Positions 48,419 through 61,100 of a stretch of 64,000 nucleotides of DNA are shown in pieces. The stretch is from NCBI GenBank assembly GCA_963924555.1, contig OZ004584.1:7191001-7255000 (forward strand), written 5' to 3'. A program made the translations under genes and the position numbers. The notes below the pieces were generated by a model. That model was not told where the DNA came from. It worked only from the letters and a program-made list of their open reading frames with translations, and did not search any database. Source of the stretch: Crambe crambe (lineage: Eukaryota; Porifera; Demospongiae; Poecilosclerida; Crambeidae). Numbering within the stretch: the first letter of the stretch is position 1; each line of letters opens with the position of its first letter.

Positions 48419-50450
48419 ATATAGAGTCTATAATAATAACTGCATGCCAGAATGGCTCACTCGATAGAGTCTATAATAATAACTGCATGCCCGAATGGCT
48501 CACTCTATAGAGTCTATAATGATAACTGCATGCCAGAATGGCTCACTCTATAGAGTCTATAATGATAACTGCATGCCAGAATGGCTCACTCTATAGAGTC
48601 TATAATGATAACTGCGTGCCAGAATGGCTTACTCTATAGAGTCTATATTAATAACTGCATGCCAGAATGGCTCACTCTATAGAGTCTATATTAATAACTG
48701 CATGCCAGAATGGCTCACTATACAGAGTCTATATTAATAACTGCATGCCAGAATGTCTCACTCTATAGAGTCTATATTAATAACTGCATGCCAGAATGTC
48801 TCACTCTATAGAGTCTATATTAATAACTGCGTGCCAGAATGGCTCTCTATATAGAGTCGATAATAATAACTGCGTGCCAGAATGGCTCACTCTATAGAGT
48901 CTATAATAATAACTGCATGCCAGAATGGCTCACTCTATAGAGTCTATATTAATAACTGCATGCCAGAATGGCTCACTATACAGAGTCTATATTAATAACT
49001 GCATGCCAGAATGTCTCACTCTATAGAGTCTATATTAATAACTACATGCCAGAATGTCTCACTCTATAGAGTCTATATTAATAACTGTGTGCCAGAATGG
49101 CTCTCTATATAGAGTCGATAATAATAACTGCGTGCCAGAATGGCTCACTCTATAGAGTCTATAATAATAACTGCATGCCAGAATGGCTCACTCGATAGAG
49201 TCTATAATAATAACTGCATGCCCGAATGGCTCACTCTATAGAGTCTATAATAATAACTGCATGCCAGAATGGCTCACTCTATAGAGTCTATAATGATAAC
49301 TGCATGCCAGAATGGCTCTTTATATAGAGTCTATATTAATAACTGCGTGCCAGAATGGCTCTCTATATAGAGTCGATAATAATAACTGCGTGCCAGAATG
49401 GCTCACTCTATAGAGTCTATAATAATAACTGCATGCCAGAATGGCTCACTCTATAGAGTCTAATATTAATAACTGCATGCCAGAATGGCTCACTCTATAG
49501 AGTCTATAATGATAAATGCATGCCAGAATGGCTCTCTATATAGAGTCTATATTAATAACTGCATGCCAGAATGGCTCACTCTATAGAGTCTATAATGATA
49601 AATGCATGCCAGAATGGCTCTCTATATAGAGTCTATATTAATAACTGCATGCCAGAATGGCTCACTATACAGAGTCTATATTAATAACTGCATGCCAGAA
49701 TGTCTCACTCTATAGAATCTATAATAATAACTGCATGCCAGAATGGCTCACTCTATAGAGTCTATATTAATAACTGCATGCCAGAATGGCTCACTCAATA
49801 GAGTCTATAATAATAACTGCGTGCCAGAATGGCTCACTCTATAGAGTCTATATTAATAACTGCATGCCAGAATGGCTCACTCTATAGAGTCTATAATGAT
49901 AAATGCATGCCAGAATGGCTCTCTATATAGAGTCTATATTAATAACTGCATGCCAGAATGGCTCACTATACAGAGTCTATATTAATAACTGCATGCCAGA
50001 ATGTCTCACTCTATAGAGTCTATAATAATAACTGCATGCCAGAATGGCTCACTCGATAGAATCTATATAATAACTGCGTGCCAGAATGGCTCACTCTATA
50101 GAGTCTATAATAATAAATGCGTGCCCGAATGGCTCACTCTATAGAGTCTATAATAATAAATGCGTGCCAGAATGGCTCACTCTATAGAGTCTATATTAAT
50201 AACTGCATGCCAGAATGGCTCGCTATAGCTGTAGAGTCTATAATGATAACTGCATGCCAGAATGGCTCACTCTATAGAGTCTATAATGATAACTGCATGC
50301 CAGAATGGCTCACTATTATAGAGTCTATAATAATAACTACTGTGCATGGCTCGGCTCACTATATTAAGAGTCTATACTGTGTTCCAGATTATCTCACTAA
50401 TTAACTGCATGTAGAATGGCTCACTATATGATAATGATAACTGTGTGCCA
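48419..50450 (-). repeat. Satellite array, right arm, inverted
   Basis: About 45-48 monomers, the exact complement of the left-arm unit (ATAACTGCATGCCAGAATGG, CTCACTCTATAGAGTC), tandem in the opposite direction, degenerating from 50.4 to 50.9 kb toward the right terminal repeat. Confidence 0.9.
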
Positions 50451-51923
50451 GAATGGATCACTATTATATAGAGTTAATAGTAGCTGCGTCCCCTATATAG
50501 CTAGCTATAGCTCTTTAAAGGCATACCAGAATGGCTCACGTAACTGTAGTTTAATAAATGCATGCCGGAATAGCTAGCTAAAAATCTAGCTACAATAATA
50601 ACTGCATCATAGTGCAAGAATATAATTAGCTATAGCTAATCTACAATAAGATTTGAGTGTGCCAGAATGACTCACTAAAGCCTACAATAATCAATGCATG
50701 GCATACTAGCTGTAGCTATAACTGTGTGCCACATGCAATATAGCTCATCTGTATAGATAAAGTCTATACTGCACAGCGCCAGAATGGCTGACAAGCTACG
50801 GCTTAAGTCTACAATAATATCTAAGCAGTAAATGCATGCCAGAATGGCTTACTGTAGCTAAAGTCCACAATGACATAAACTGCATGCCAGCATAGATTAT
50901 CTATGATGCCTACAATAGCTAAATGCAAGCTCAATAAGCGCGCGCATGTTTATATATAGGTGTGCGTTATTTAGAAATACGCATTTCCGCTGTCTAGGGG
51001 TTAAATCAGCCATTCTGGCACTGAGCCATTTCAGCACGCTACATACGTGTACGGGATTGGAAACCCGCCCCCGCATCCGTATATGGCAATGTAATTCATC
51101 CTTGTCCGAGGTTCCTAGACAAGTTAGTTTCCTGTTTTGGCGAATTTCGCGTATTCTACGCATCCCAAGTTCATCTCCAAAGGAGGAATAGTTCTTGCGG
51201 TGGATTAGCAAGGTAACTATGCAAAGCTTTTACACGAAAGAGTTGCAGAAATAGTTCATAAACTCTAGTTACCGTGAAAATGGCTACTTTTTTGCATGTT
51301 AGTAACATTAACTTGCCTAGAACTCACAGTGAACAGTAATGACAATGAAAATTAGTTGGAGAATAGTTTCTTACATGTACTTAACCATAATATTATTTTA
51401 AGTCATGTAATACTATTACATTCAGCAGAGTGAACAATTTGGATGAAAAAAACCAGTTCAACTGTAGTAACACTTCCTACATTACTATTAGCTAAAATGC
51501 CTACCACTCTACTGAAAGTGGTAGAGCAATGCTTACCATATGTACCTGTAACAAGCTCTTGATCCTAGAGAAAACAGTTAATTTGTTACACTTTTTTGAA
51601 AATGACTATTATTAAAATTGAATTATAGCTATGAGTCAAAGAAATGTATGTATTCCAATGCTAAAAGACAGCAACAGTCTCACAGTGCTAGTGATGATTG
51701 GGTCGAATCTGCAGAGATGTAAAAGAGGCAGAATTAGGGGAGATAATCATTCAGAACATCTTGTTAATGTGCATGGGAGAGTATCTATTCCTGTTATATT
51801 AAAATGGCACCATGTACTATATTCTATGGCACATAGGGTATAATAAAAGCTGTGGATTAAACCTCCCCTATCGATGGCACACCACACATCCATTCCTCCG
51901 ATTCAGATGGTTCCATGTTATCG

Positions 51924-52450
51924 TCACTGTTGTAAGTCGTCAAGTCCAAGTAAAATTTCTTTGACTGTGCAGTCTTTGTGAATGGATCTGACTATGTAGC
52001 CTCCAATATACCTAATTGCACACTGTCCTTCGTATATTAGCTCCTTTATATTGGTGTGTACATCATCATCAACTGTCACAGGTAATGCTTTTTCTATCAG
52101 TGAGATGAATAAATTCAGAGTAAGTTGCTGATAAAATAGGGGCTCAATGGTTATGCCACAATCAGTGAGGAATTTCACCCACTTATCAATAAATGAAGAT
52201 GAACTCCGGAGTGAGTGAAACTCAATCCATAAATTTTCCTTAATACTTGAAAATTTTCTATACCTTTTGTAATGATTTTTGAGATAGAATCTAGAAGCCA
52301 TTTACTGAACTCAGTAATAATGGAATTGGGTTGCTGGTATAGCTCATATAACTTAGTAGCCATGTCAATTAAAATCTTACAATTATCCACGGAGGTATCA
52401 TAATCTGCATCCATGCTCATATTATGGCAAGCAGCTTTTATAGCTTCCAC
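51924..52450 (-). pseudogene. Unassigned transposase-like fragment in the CATAGATA element
   Basis: Two overlapping frames join if one base is restored near 52260. The first (52450 onward) has MATKLYELYQQPNS and SKWLLDSISK; the second has ENLWIEFHSLRSS, DKWVKFLTDCGI, a Leu-rich stretch and AIRYIGGYIVRSIHKDC before a stop at 51924. The RYIGGYIVR phrase resembles C-terminal motifs in several transposase families, but I cannot assign it. If it belongs to the element it would be the first protein clue for this family of ends. Confidence 0.45.
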
Positions 52451-52765
52451 ACAACTATCTGCAGATATGAAGTAGCCTCTAACTTAAATATCACCTAGCT
52501 ACCTATTTTTCATTTTTTTCTCTCCCTTTTTTATACAATAATAAGTTGTCAGCTAACTTTTAACTTGTGGAATGCAAGTGGCCATAGGTAACTCAGAGGA
52601 CCACAGAGATCAGTAGCTAGCTTAGCTCGATGCAGCGGCAATCTCCCGCGTTACGTTGCTCGCGGATAAAGAGTTAAGCAAGGCCACGCCCTCGGACACG
52701 GATTCAACTGGTTAATGTGCCGTTTCCAATCCCGTACACGTAGTTTATAGTATCTATGGTCATAG

Positions 52766-53817
52766 CCATAGGTCTTTCTAAGCTGGCTAAGACGGTCAAC
52801 ACCTCCCATGAACTTATTGTAAGCTGGCAAGACTGGGGGGACAGACTGATACCGAAGAACACCTTTTTGTACCCTGGGAACTTTATCCTCCATATGTTCG
52901 GGAAATACATTTGAAACTAAGGACACTACCTTACGGTCATGGAAGACATAATAGCATGTCTCGTTCACTATTTGGTCACCCTCCTTTTCTGTAACTGTTT
53001 CTGCTACATAGCTACCTGCTGGTGGCTTAACGCCCTTTAAACTCTTGGGAAATCCACATGCCCTCTGCTTAATTGTTCCTGCAAAATATATCTGACACTC
53101 AGCCAACCACTTCACAAGAGGCCCACTAGAATAGAAATTATCGCAGTACAACACATGGTTCAAATTGGTAAAGGGACTAACCAGATCTTGAACTACCTTT
53201 ATAACTAAACCCTTCTCTGCTACACGTTTTCCTGTCATCGGATCAGTGGGCTTTCCCAGATAGACTCGAAATGTGCACAGATACCCACAGCATGAACAGC
53301 AGCAGCACCATTATTTTAAATCCCTTTTTAATGGGTTTTTTTGGCTTATCATGTGCTTCTGCACCTCTGGTATTCTTAGTAACCCATCCCTGCTCCAAAT
53401 ATCCGGCAATTTATGTATCCCCATTGCTAAGTTCACCCCAAAGAACGTATACAATTCACTCCTAGTTACATCAATCCAATTACGACGTCTCTTGCGACAT
53501 GCATATCTATTGGTCTCCTCTACAATTAAATCACAAAGGGTCTGTGGCCAAAGCATGGTCAGGAAATCTAATTCAGGGTACAAACCAGACACCTTTAATG
53601 CTTGCTTACTAGCAAGCTTGCAGTGTTTAGAAGTAGGTCTAAGTCCCTCCAGATCAATGTCTTCTTCTTCTTCTTCTTCTTCTTTATCTTTATCTCCTTC
53701 CTTTTCCTCTTCTTTTTCTTCTTCTTCTTCTTCTTCTTCTCCTTCACCTCCAACTCCATCTTCGGATCGGTATCCAGCTTCAGAGCCATCTCCATCATCT
53801 GAGGCTAGTATAAACAC
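52766..53817 (-). pseudogene. piggyBac-type transposase, deleted and interrupted
   Basis: The N-terminal exon (53817 to about 53311; preceded by an ACTAG acceptor and no ATG) has a long acidic tract and then YACRKRRRNWIDVTRSEL and DIWSRDGLLRIPEV. The next readable part (from ~53290) begins CTFRVYLGKPTDPMTGKR and contains YCDNFYSSGPLVKWL (second catalytic Asp) and YNKFMGGVDRLSQL (third). The roughly 120 residues expected between them, with the first catalytic Asp, are missing. At KTYGYDH the frame is cut by the CATAGATA element and continues at 42579. Confidence 0.85.
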
Positions 53818-53879
53818 ATGATAGTCACATGATAGTCATTACAAACTACACCCCATCATGAGATTATATTAATAGAGGA

Positions 53880-55130
53880 GCCACACCCACAAAATAATAA
53901 TAACATGCCCACACCCTTTATATTAAGCACAATAATGGGCACACCCTTTCTTGCCGAGATAATGGGAGCCATACCCCTTTTCTTGCTAAGCCACACCCTT
54001 TCCTGCTAATTAAACATTTCCTACAATACCTCTACCCTTTCTCGCTAACCACACCCATTTCTTGCTCATTTAATGACTTTCCTGTACAATAATACACTTT
54101 TTGGCTAACCACACCCATTTCCTGCTCATTTAACATTATTTCGAACCAACCACACCTATTTCCTGCTCACTAAACAACTTTCTCTGCCATTTCCTGCTCA
54201 TTTAATAAACTTCTTGCTACGGTAATACCTTTTCTTGCTCCAACCACACACATTTCCTGCTCATTAAACAACTTCTTGCTAATTAAACCACAATAATACC
54301 CAACCACACCCATTTCCTGCTCATTAAACAACTTCTTAACTACGGTAATACCTTTTCTTGCTAACCACACCCATTTCCTGCTAATTAAATGCTCTTTTCT
54401 TGCTATTTACTGCTCAATTAACACGAAATACCCCAACCACACACATTTCCTGCTCATTAAACAACTTCTTGCTAATTAAACCACAATAATACCTAACCAC
54501 ACCCATTTCCTGCTCATTAAACAACTTTCTTGCACAAAATATCCTAACCACACCCATTCCCTGCTCATTAAAGCTAATTGAAGGCTAATCATACCCTGCT
54601 AATTTATAACCAACTCTTGCTAATTAAACCACGATAATACCTAACCACACCTATTTCCTGCTCACTGAAGCTAATTAAAGGCCATTTACTGCTCAATTAA
54701 CACGAAATACCTCCAACTTCCTGCTCATTAAACAACTTCTTGCTAATTAAACCACGATAATACCTAGCCACACCCATTTACTGCTCATTAAAGCTAATTA
54801 AAGGCTAATCATACCCAATTAACACGAAATACCTAATTTCTAACCAACTTCCTGCTCATTAAACAACTTCTTGCTAATTAAACCACGATAATACCTAACC
54901 ACACCCATTTCCGGCTCACTTTCTTGTGCAAAATACCCCAACCACACCCATTTCCTGCTCATTAAAGCTAATTAAAGGGTAATCATACCTTTTACTCCTT
55001 AATTAACATGAAACACCTAATTTCTAACCAACCACACCTCATTAAACAACTTCTTGCTAATTAAACCACGATAATACCTAACCACACCCAACTTTTCTTG
55101 CTAACTAAAGAGCTACTATAGCCTTTCTTG
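53880..55130. repeat. Irregular minisatellite of CACACCC/TTTCCTGCTC units
   Basis: Phrases TAACCACACCCATTTCCTGC, TCATTAAACAACTTCTTGCT and AATTAAACCACAATAATACC recur in changing order over 1.25 kb, giving nested periods of about 30 to 120 bp. Non-coding. Lies next to the 5' side of the piggyBac gene. Confidence 0.85.
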
Positions 55131-55699
55131 CTAATAATGGGAGACACATTCAATTATAGCCAAGCCACACCCCAACCACAACTCAGGAAGAAGCTTTCCC
55201 TACCGAAATGGGGATTGTACAACCTCATTAGGATAAGCTACAACCCCTCATGGCTCCCCAAAAAGCTCTATACTGACTCACAACTTGAACTGATGTCACT
55301 CTCTTCACGCTCACCTATAATTATCGTCCAAATATTCGATGATAGAGTCCTCTCCAAAGGTGGAATCGATTCCGAAGTGGCTGGAGCATCCTGGAACAAC
55401 ATTATTTTTCTCCAAATAGGTAAATAGCTAGGTACTGTAGGAGTGAAATAAAAAATGAATAAATAGGTACTGTAGGAGTGAAATAAAAAATGAGAAAACT
55501 ACCCCCATCAGGTGGGCATGGTGGAAAACAGTGCAATGATAGGTGGAAGGTGTCCCAGATGTTGGTAGCTAGATAGAGGTAGTCAAAATCAAAGTCAAAG
55601 TTCATTGTAAAGGCCCAGTGGGCATTATAGAGTACAGAATTAAGTTCAGAATAGGTTAGCTAAAGAACACAGGTAGCTAGCTAATTGAACAGAGTTCAG
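55131..55699. other. Intergenic; no supported gene
   Basis: A 99-codon plus-strand frame (55128-55427) has no recognisable motif or splice context. A 34-bp direct repeat (GGTACTGTAGGAGTGAAATA) occurs at about 55433 and 55467. Confidence 0.4.
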
Positions 55700-56211
55700 T
55701 CAGAGTCAGTGACTAATGTATGGTATAACAAAACTAAAGTTAAAATAATTTAGCAAATTGACACAGGTAACAGAGTCAGAGTCTGAAACTGATGACACTT
55801 GCAAAAGTTCATCCGAGGTGAAGTTGGCATCTACATGTGTAGTGATGACATGAGCGAGCAGGTGGTCCCTTTGAACACTGACACTGTCGCACGCAGATGT
55901 AGCATGGGAGGGGAAAGCGATCACACGTACCAAGTTCTTCAGCCCATCAACACATCTCCGCCATCCAGTGCAAGGTCCCATAGCCTCAGCCATCCCACCT
56001 CACTTTCAATCTTCGCCACGATGGCCATGTCCGCCCTACCAACATGCTTGATCAGCATCAGGCTGCGGTCCTTCTTCTCGATCACCTCCTTAACCTCCCT
56101 AGGGCATGGACGAGGGCCAGCATCCTGGGTCAGCAAAGCTGATGTGAAATCTGTGCCAAAGTACTGCTTGAGTTCCCTGCACTCACGAACCAGGCAAATG
56201 GAGCTGATGTC

Positions 56212-56274
<63 letters not shown>

Positions 56275-56870
56275 AGGTCTGGGCACTCAGAGTATCACTA
56301 TTCTCCAGGGCAGTAATTTTGCCTTCAGTTTTCTCACCAGACACAGTGCTCTGGCAGTTCTCAGTCCGACCACGATAGAGGCTGGTGTGTTACAGTACCA
56401 CTGTGGGAGGAAGGAGTTCAATTTGGATGGACTTTGGTGTCAGACACCAGTTCTCTGCACCATATAAGAGCACAGGTAGGATGTAGGTGTCCACAACAGA
56501 CTTCCCAGACACAGATGAGAGTTGCCCCTGGACGAGACCCATGCTACCATAGGCAAAGAAAGACTTCCTGGCCTTCAAGATGTTGTAATCGATTGATGGT
56601 TTGGCCGAAAGGTCGTGGTGCCATTTGAAACCGAGGCATTTGGCAGTGCCCCTGGATGGCAGGGTTGTGTTCTCAATCTCACAGACAGGGTGTGGGACAT
56701 TATTCTTCTGGGCAAAGGAGACAATCTCACATTTACTAGGATTTAGCTGGAGGAAGTTGTTCTTGCAAAATGCGTGGACTTCAGGTAATCTGCTCTTGAA
56801 GAGTGGTGGAAGCTGTAGTGTCTGTATGGAGATGAAGGTTGGCAAGGGAGCCTATGGCTTGATCTACATA
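55700..56870 (-). pseudogene. Non-LTR retrotransposon RT, C-terminal fragment
   Basis: 56845-56390 reads FCKNNFLQLNPSKCEIVSFA, then ATKCLGF-like AKCLGFKWHHDLSAKPSI and VVDTYILPVLLYGAENW, which is the end of a LINE reverse transcriptase (thumb region and the LLYGAE motif). About 56200-55940 continues with RECRELKQYFGTDFTS and VIEKKDRSLM in another frame, broken by an AG microsatellite. The YxDD active site is not in the window copy. A 5'-truncated insertion is likely. Confidence 0.75.
56216..56273 (+). repeat. (AG)n microsatellite
   Basis: About 29 AG units inside the LINE fragment. Confidence 0.95.
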
Positions 56871-57393
56871 CCAACTTTTATACACTGTGAGATACATAAT
56901 GGCCACCTGTCAACTATCCATCATCTCTCTACAGTTACTTATTATTATAAAATGAGCAGTTTATCAGAGAGAAGCTTGAGGCATGGGAAATATTTCTGAA
57001 GTGATAAAATAAACAAAATCGTGATCAAATAGAAATAAGATCCTAGGGCCTCAAGGTCCCATAGCAAGAGTGTATAAGAAATAAATAAGGTGCTAAATAA
57101 GAATGAATAAACCTAGAGAAACTGGGAGGGATGGAACGAGCTACATGGCTATTCCCTTTGGTGCTCGAGAATACTATTTCATGAAAATCTGTTCCTTCTC
57201 AGCAAAGTTCAGACCTAGTATTTCTGCTTGATGTAGCTGGGGAAAAAGAACAATTTTCATGGCCAGAAAGTTCGTGGAACATTTTTCAACAACTGCTTGT
57301 ATTTGAGTTGATGGGCTGTATTGATTGATTCTGTCCAGTTGTATGGGATAGTTATTTCTATGATGTTAACAATGAGGCAGTATGTTGTAGCTA
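56871..57393. other. Intergenic; nothing recognised
   Basis: No coding frame, repeat or element end seen. Confidence 0.4.
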
Positions 57394-58041
57394 AGGTAAG
57401 TCAGGGTAATTCTAAATACAGGGTAATTCTGAATACCTGAGGTTACTTCAAAAGGAAGAGGCGTTTCAAGCTCAAACTTGATACACATAAACTACTCCGC
57501 TTGCTCTATCTTTGCAACAACTCTTGAAGATCAAGCTTCTTGTGCACTGAAGCTAGCTAGCTCTGAATAATTTGTCGCCACTTCCTATCTTTGTGGGAGG
57601 AACCCACTTGGGTCTATGGGTCTCCCTGCTGTTGCTGGTATTGTTAGTGGATCCAATTGAGGAGGGTTTAGCTCCCGGGAGATTGGACCCCCTGATTTCG
57701 AACTTCCTAAAATTTACTGGAGATTATGAGCGATTGATCTAGCCCTCTGAAGGTGGCACTAGAGATGAAGTTTTGAAAAGCAAGGTTGTAAGGCTAAGCA
57801 GCTTTATGCTTTGTGTGGCCACAACAATCATTCGGAATTACCCCAACCCTCCAATTTTTGAGTGCCTTTATTCTTGGCTCTATAATAAACTATCCACAAT
57901 AATTTAATCTATGAAACTTTCACTGCTAGTTAGAGAAAAGATTTAACTTTCATCTGCAATTTACAGCATGTTTCTATCTGCTCCCAGTCAGAAATAAGAA
58001 CCATTTTCCCGAAAAGTATTCAGAATTACCCTGATTTACCT
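57394..58041. mobile_element. AGGTAA-ended MITE, 648 bp, TA target
   Basis: TA on both sides; ends AGGTAAGTCAGGGTAATTCT and complement of AGGTAAATCAGGGTAATTCT. The phrase GGGTAATTCTGAATAC is repeated just inside the left end and a related GGAATTACCCC lies at 57.84 kb. TA target and the AGGTA start are shared with the pogo element at 31946-34743, so pogo transposase may move it. Confidence 0.7.
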
Positions 58042-58140
58042 TACTCATCCTCCCTAGAGAACGAACTTAGGGATGCAACTCACAGTCACACATAACTAGC
58101 TAGATTTGCTTACCAGCAACAGTTTCTAGGCTACTAACGA

Positions 58141-61100
58141 TAGCGATTCCGGACGCGACGTGGGTGTGGCCAATTTTTCCCTGCCGGAAATCAATGTAAA
58201 AAATGGCTCCCGCGCAAGATAGGAAGAATAATAATACCAGCACTATGCATATCACCATGTTCCCCTTGTATCATAGAATGTGATTTTCATGGTTAATAGT
58301 ATTTTAGTTGGCATTATAATGCAGTTTGCTTCGCTATAATATTTAAATCTCGTTTTACTATTTAAAATTTACTAATTTTTTTCCGTAACCTACATAGCTA
58401 TTTAAAATTAGTGAGAAAAATTGACCAAGAAAATCTTCATAAAAATCTACTGTGACTAACCTGGCGCCAGCGCACAAGCTCTGAGTAAGCTAGACAACAA
58501 TAACCCACAAATTAACTATAATTTAAAAAGCGCGCATGCGTTTTTCTCCTTTCACCCGCGAAATTCGAAATCTGCTTCGAGCTTCTGCTCTAAGTCTCTC
58601 AATAATCATACTAGAGATTAATTTTAGTGAATCAATTTGTAGGATGGATATATCTGATTCATATAAATATTGCAAAGAGAGTGACATTACTTCAAGTATG
58701 CTCCTTGGAGGAGAACCACTGCAAATAATACCTGACATTAAAAATGGTCTCGTTCTAGAGCTATTTGCCATAAAGAAAATTAAAAAAGAATCAGTGTCCT
58801 GGTCTGATTTTATAAAATGGATAAAAACAATATCTGGGAATGAGGATCCAATATCTATCGCTGCAATTCAAAAATCAGTTACTAAATTGCAATCTAAAAA
58901 AACCCAACTACAAAAGAGTAAGTCAAAAAATGGGTGTCTTATAATTAATTCGTTTCTGGAGTCACCTTATAAAATCCCTGGGAATGAACCAAGAAGATCT
59001 AGATTATCAACAGTTAATTATAAAGTACCCTGGCAATCTTTTTTCATGAAAGAGGTGATAGCCACTGTCAATAAAAGTCTAGCAGCAGAAAATGCGAGAA
59101 CGAAATTGAGAAGTTTAAAAGGAAGCTTAGGAAACGTTATAATGCCTGTAGAAAAATAAAAAGAAAATATTCAGCTGTTAATCATTTCAAAGATGATTTC
59201 TCCAAGCCAGATCGAATGAAACGACTAAGAGAACAAATAAGGTATTATAAAACTAAGTGTGATTCTTTAACAATTCAATTAAAAGAACTTGAGTGTGAGG
59301 AATGTCAAACACTACAAACAAGCATTGAGCAGTTAAAAAGTGAAAAAAGAGAGCTGTTACACCTTAATTCTGAATATAGAGACACAATAAAAGAATTAAA
59401 ATCAATTCTATAAAGATAATAAATACACTGATACTTTACGAATTTGCATCATGGAGTTACTTTCATATAATGTAGGAATACTTAATGTTTCACCAATTAT
59501 ACAATCAGTCTTACACTTAGCAGGACTAGATTATGACAAACTTCCTGAACGGACAACTATTAAATGAAATTCTTATTGAAAGTCGTTCACTAGCACATAT
59601 GCAGTTAGCTGAAACTCTCACACATGCATCCAACAGCACACTACATTCTGATGGCACCACCAAATTTGGTCATAAATACACAAGTTATCAAATGTCAACT
59701 ACAGAAGGAGCACTAACCCTTGGTCTACAGGTGAGTCAAAACATTCCATTGTGTGCTTATGTTACAGTAATAACTTTGTAGGAAGTGATATCTGGAGCTG
59801 CTGAAACCACACTCCAGACGCTGCAGGATATACTTCATGAAATTGCAGAGTCAGCTGAGAAACAAGGCATGAGCACCAGTGCAGATAAGATCATTTCAAA
59901 TGTAAAAAGTACGATGTCTGATCGAGCATCAACTCAGAAATCATTCAATTCTTTACTGTCTGAATACAGCAGGCATATTACCAATAGTAATACAGGATTA
60001 GGATGATTTTATACCAGAAGAAAAACAGTCTATGTCCCAGATGCACAATTTTTTTTGTGGTATGCACCTAGTGGTTAATATGGCAGAGCATGCATCAGAA
60101 TGTTTGAAATTGATTGAGAGGAATTACCCTAATCCAAAATTTGCTTTCAATAATGATAGTGAATCTGGGACTCTTCGCTTAATTAGGACAACTTGTAAAG
60201 CATTTGAGAAAAGAGGAAATAAAAAGAGTGGTTGTCCTTTGCAGTTCACTTCATACCTCAAGAGAAACGGGATAGCAAAAAACCCACTGATTCATTTCAG
60301 AGGTAACAGATTTAACATTATATTTGCAAATGGTGCTCGTGTTTATAGTTTACATAATCACATCACCGATTTTCTCAAGAATGTGTGGGGGACACCTAAT
60401 CACCTATTAAAAGCTGTACTGGAAGATGCAACCAATGATAATTATATTGCTGGATGCAAAGCTTTGGGTTTAATTGACAATCACTGGTCCTCTTTGGAGA
60501 ATTTTAGAGTCGGATATTCATATACTGGACATCCCAGAGTACTACACTAAATTGAGAATCTTCTTCAAAGAGACCACAGCACAAAACATCAACAGTGTCA
60601 TGATAGGAGAAAGAATACCCTTCACTCCCGACTTAATAAAGCGTGACAAAATTTGGGAAACACTCAGTTCTCAGTCACACCATGATTCTTCAGTTGAATA
60701 TATCCTCCTCTCTCTTTTCAAATCTTTTGAATTGCTATTGGAGTGAGTGTTAGCAGATCATCAACCAGTTATGAGTGCAGCTGCTGAAAATAAAGAAAAA
60801 GTAAAATCTGAAACAACTGTGAAAACAACCAATACAATCAGTGAAAGAGATTTTGGAAAATTGGACAGGCTTATTAGAGAAAAACCAAATGCTTCCATAC
60901 TAGCTCTGGAGGCACACATTTTATTTACTAATAATAAGACAACTAAATGGCTAGCTACGAAATCCTCTGATGAAAGGAGGATTATGTTTGAAGATACAAG
61001 AAAAAATGCCCCCCAACATCGCCAGCGATATCACGAACACCTCTCAAATATTGAAAAAGAACGAATCAAAGTCCAGAATAAAAAACAAAAAGAAAAAGAA

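Larger units (their letters stand above)
42602..51043 (-). mobile_element. Ginger-related element, 8.4 kb, with satellite arms
   Basis: Terminal inverted repeats of 113 bp that look the same base for base (TGTAGCGTGCTGAAATGGC at each end; 42602-42714, 50931-51043). It sits in the left end of the CATAGATA element with a 6-bp duplication TACGTG (42596-42601, 51044-51049); removal restores that element's end exactly. Contents are two opposed satellite arrays and, between them, the C-terminal exons of a Ginger-type gene. No integrase remains, so it is non-autonomous. TGTNR ends fit Ginger, but the 6-bp duplication differs from the usual 4. Confidence 0.85.
42580..52758 (-). mobile_element. CATAGATA-end element inserted in a piggyBac gene
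   Basis: Ends CATAGATACTATAAACTACG and complement, with GTGTACGGGATTGGAAAC next; 7-bp duplication GTCATAG on both sides. Without its own 8.4-kb insertion the element is about 1.73 kb. It carries a broken minus-strand frame (51924-52450) that may belong to the family's own transposase. It is related by its ends to the elements at 18.7, 20.2/31.5 and 61.8 kb. Confidence 0.8.

Noticed and set aside
45571..50404. Frames such as CMPEWLAIAVESI in the satellite arrays
   Set aside because: The frames follow the monomer in both arrays and lack any start, splice or non-repeat part.
42800..50450. CRISPR-like look of regular short repeats
   Set aside because: Units are tandem with no unique spacers, lengths vary, and the host is clearly eukaryotic. 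It is a satellite.
53273..53821. Ser-rich frame opposite the piggyBac N-terminus
   Set aside because: Antisense shadow of the acidic tract.
55799..56275. 158-codon plus-strand frame ending in an Arg-Glu repeat
   Set aside because: Antisense to the LINE fragment and ends in the AG microsatellite.
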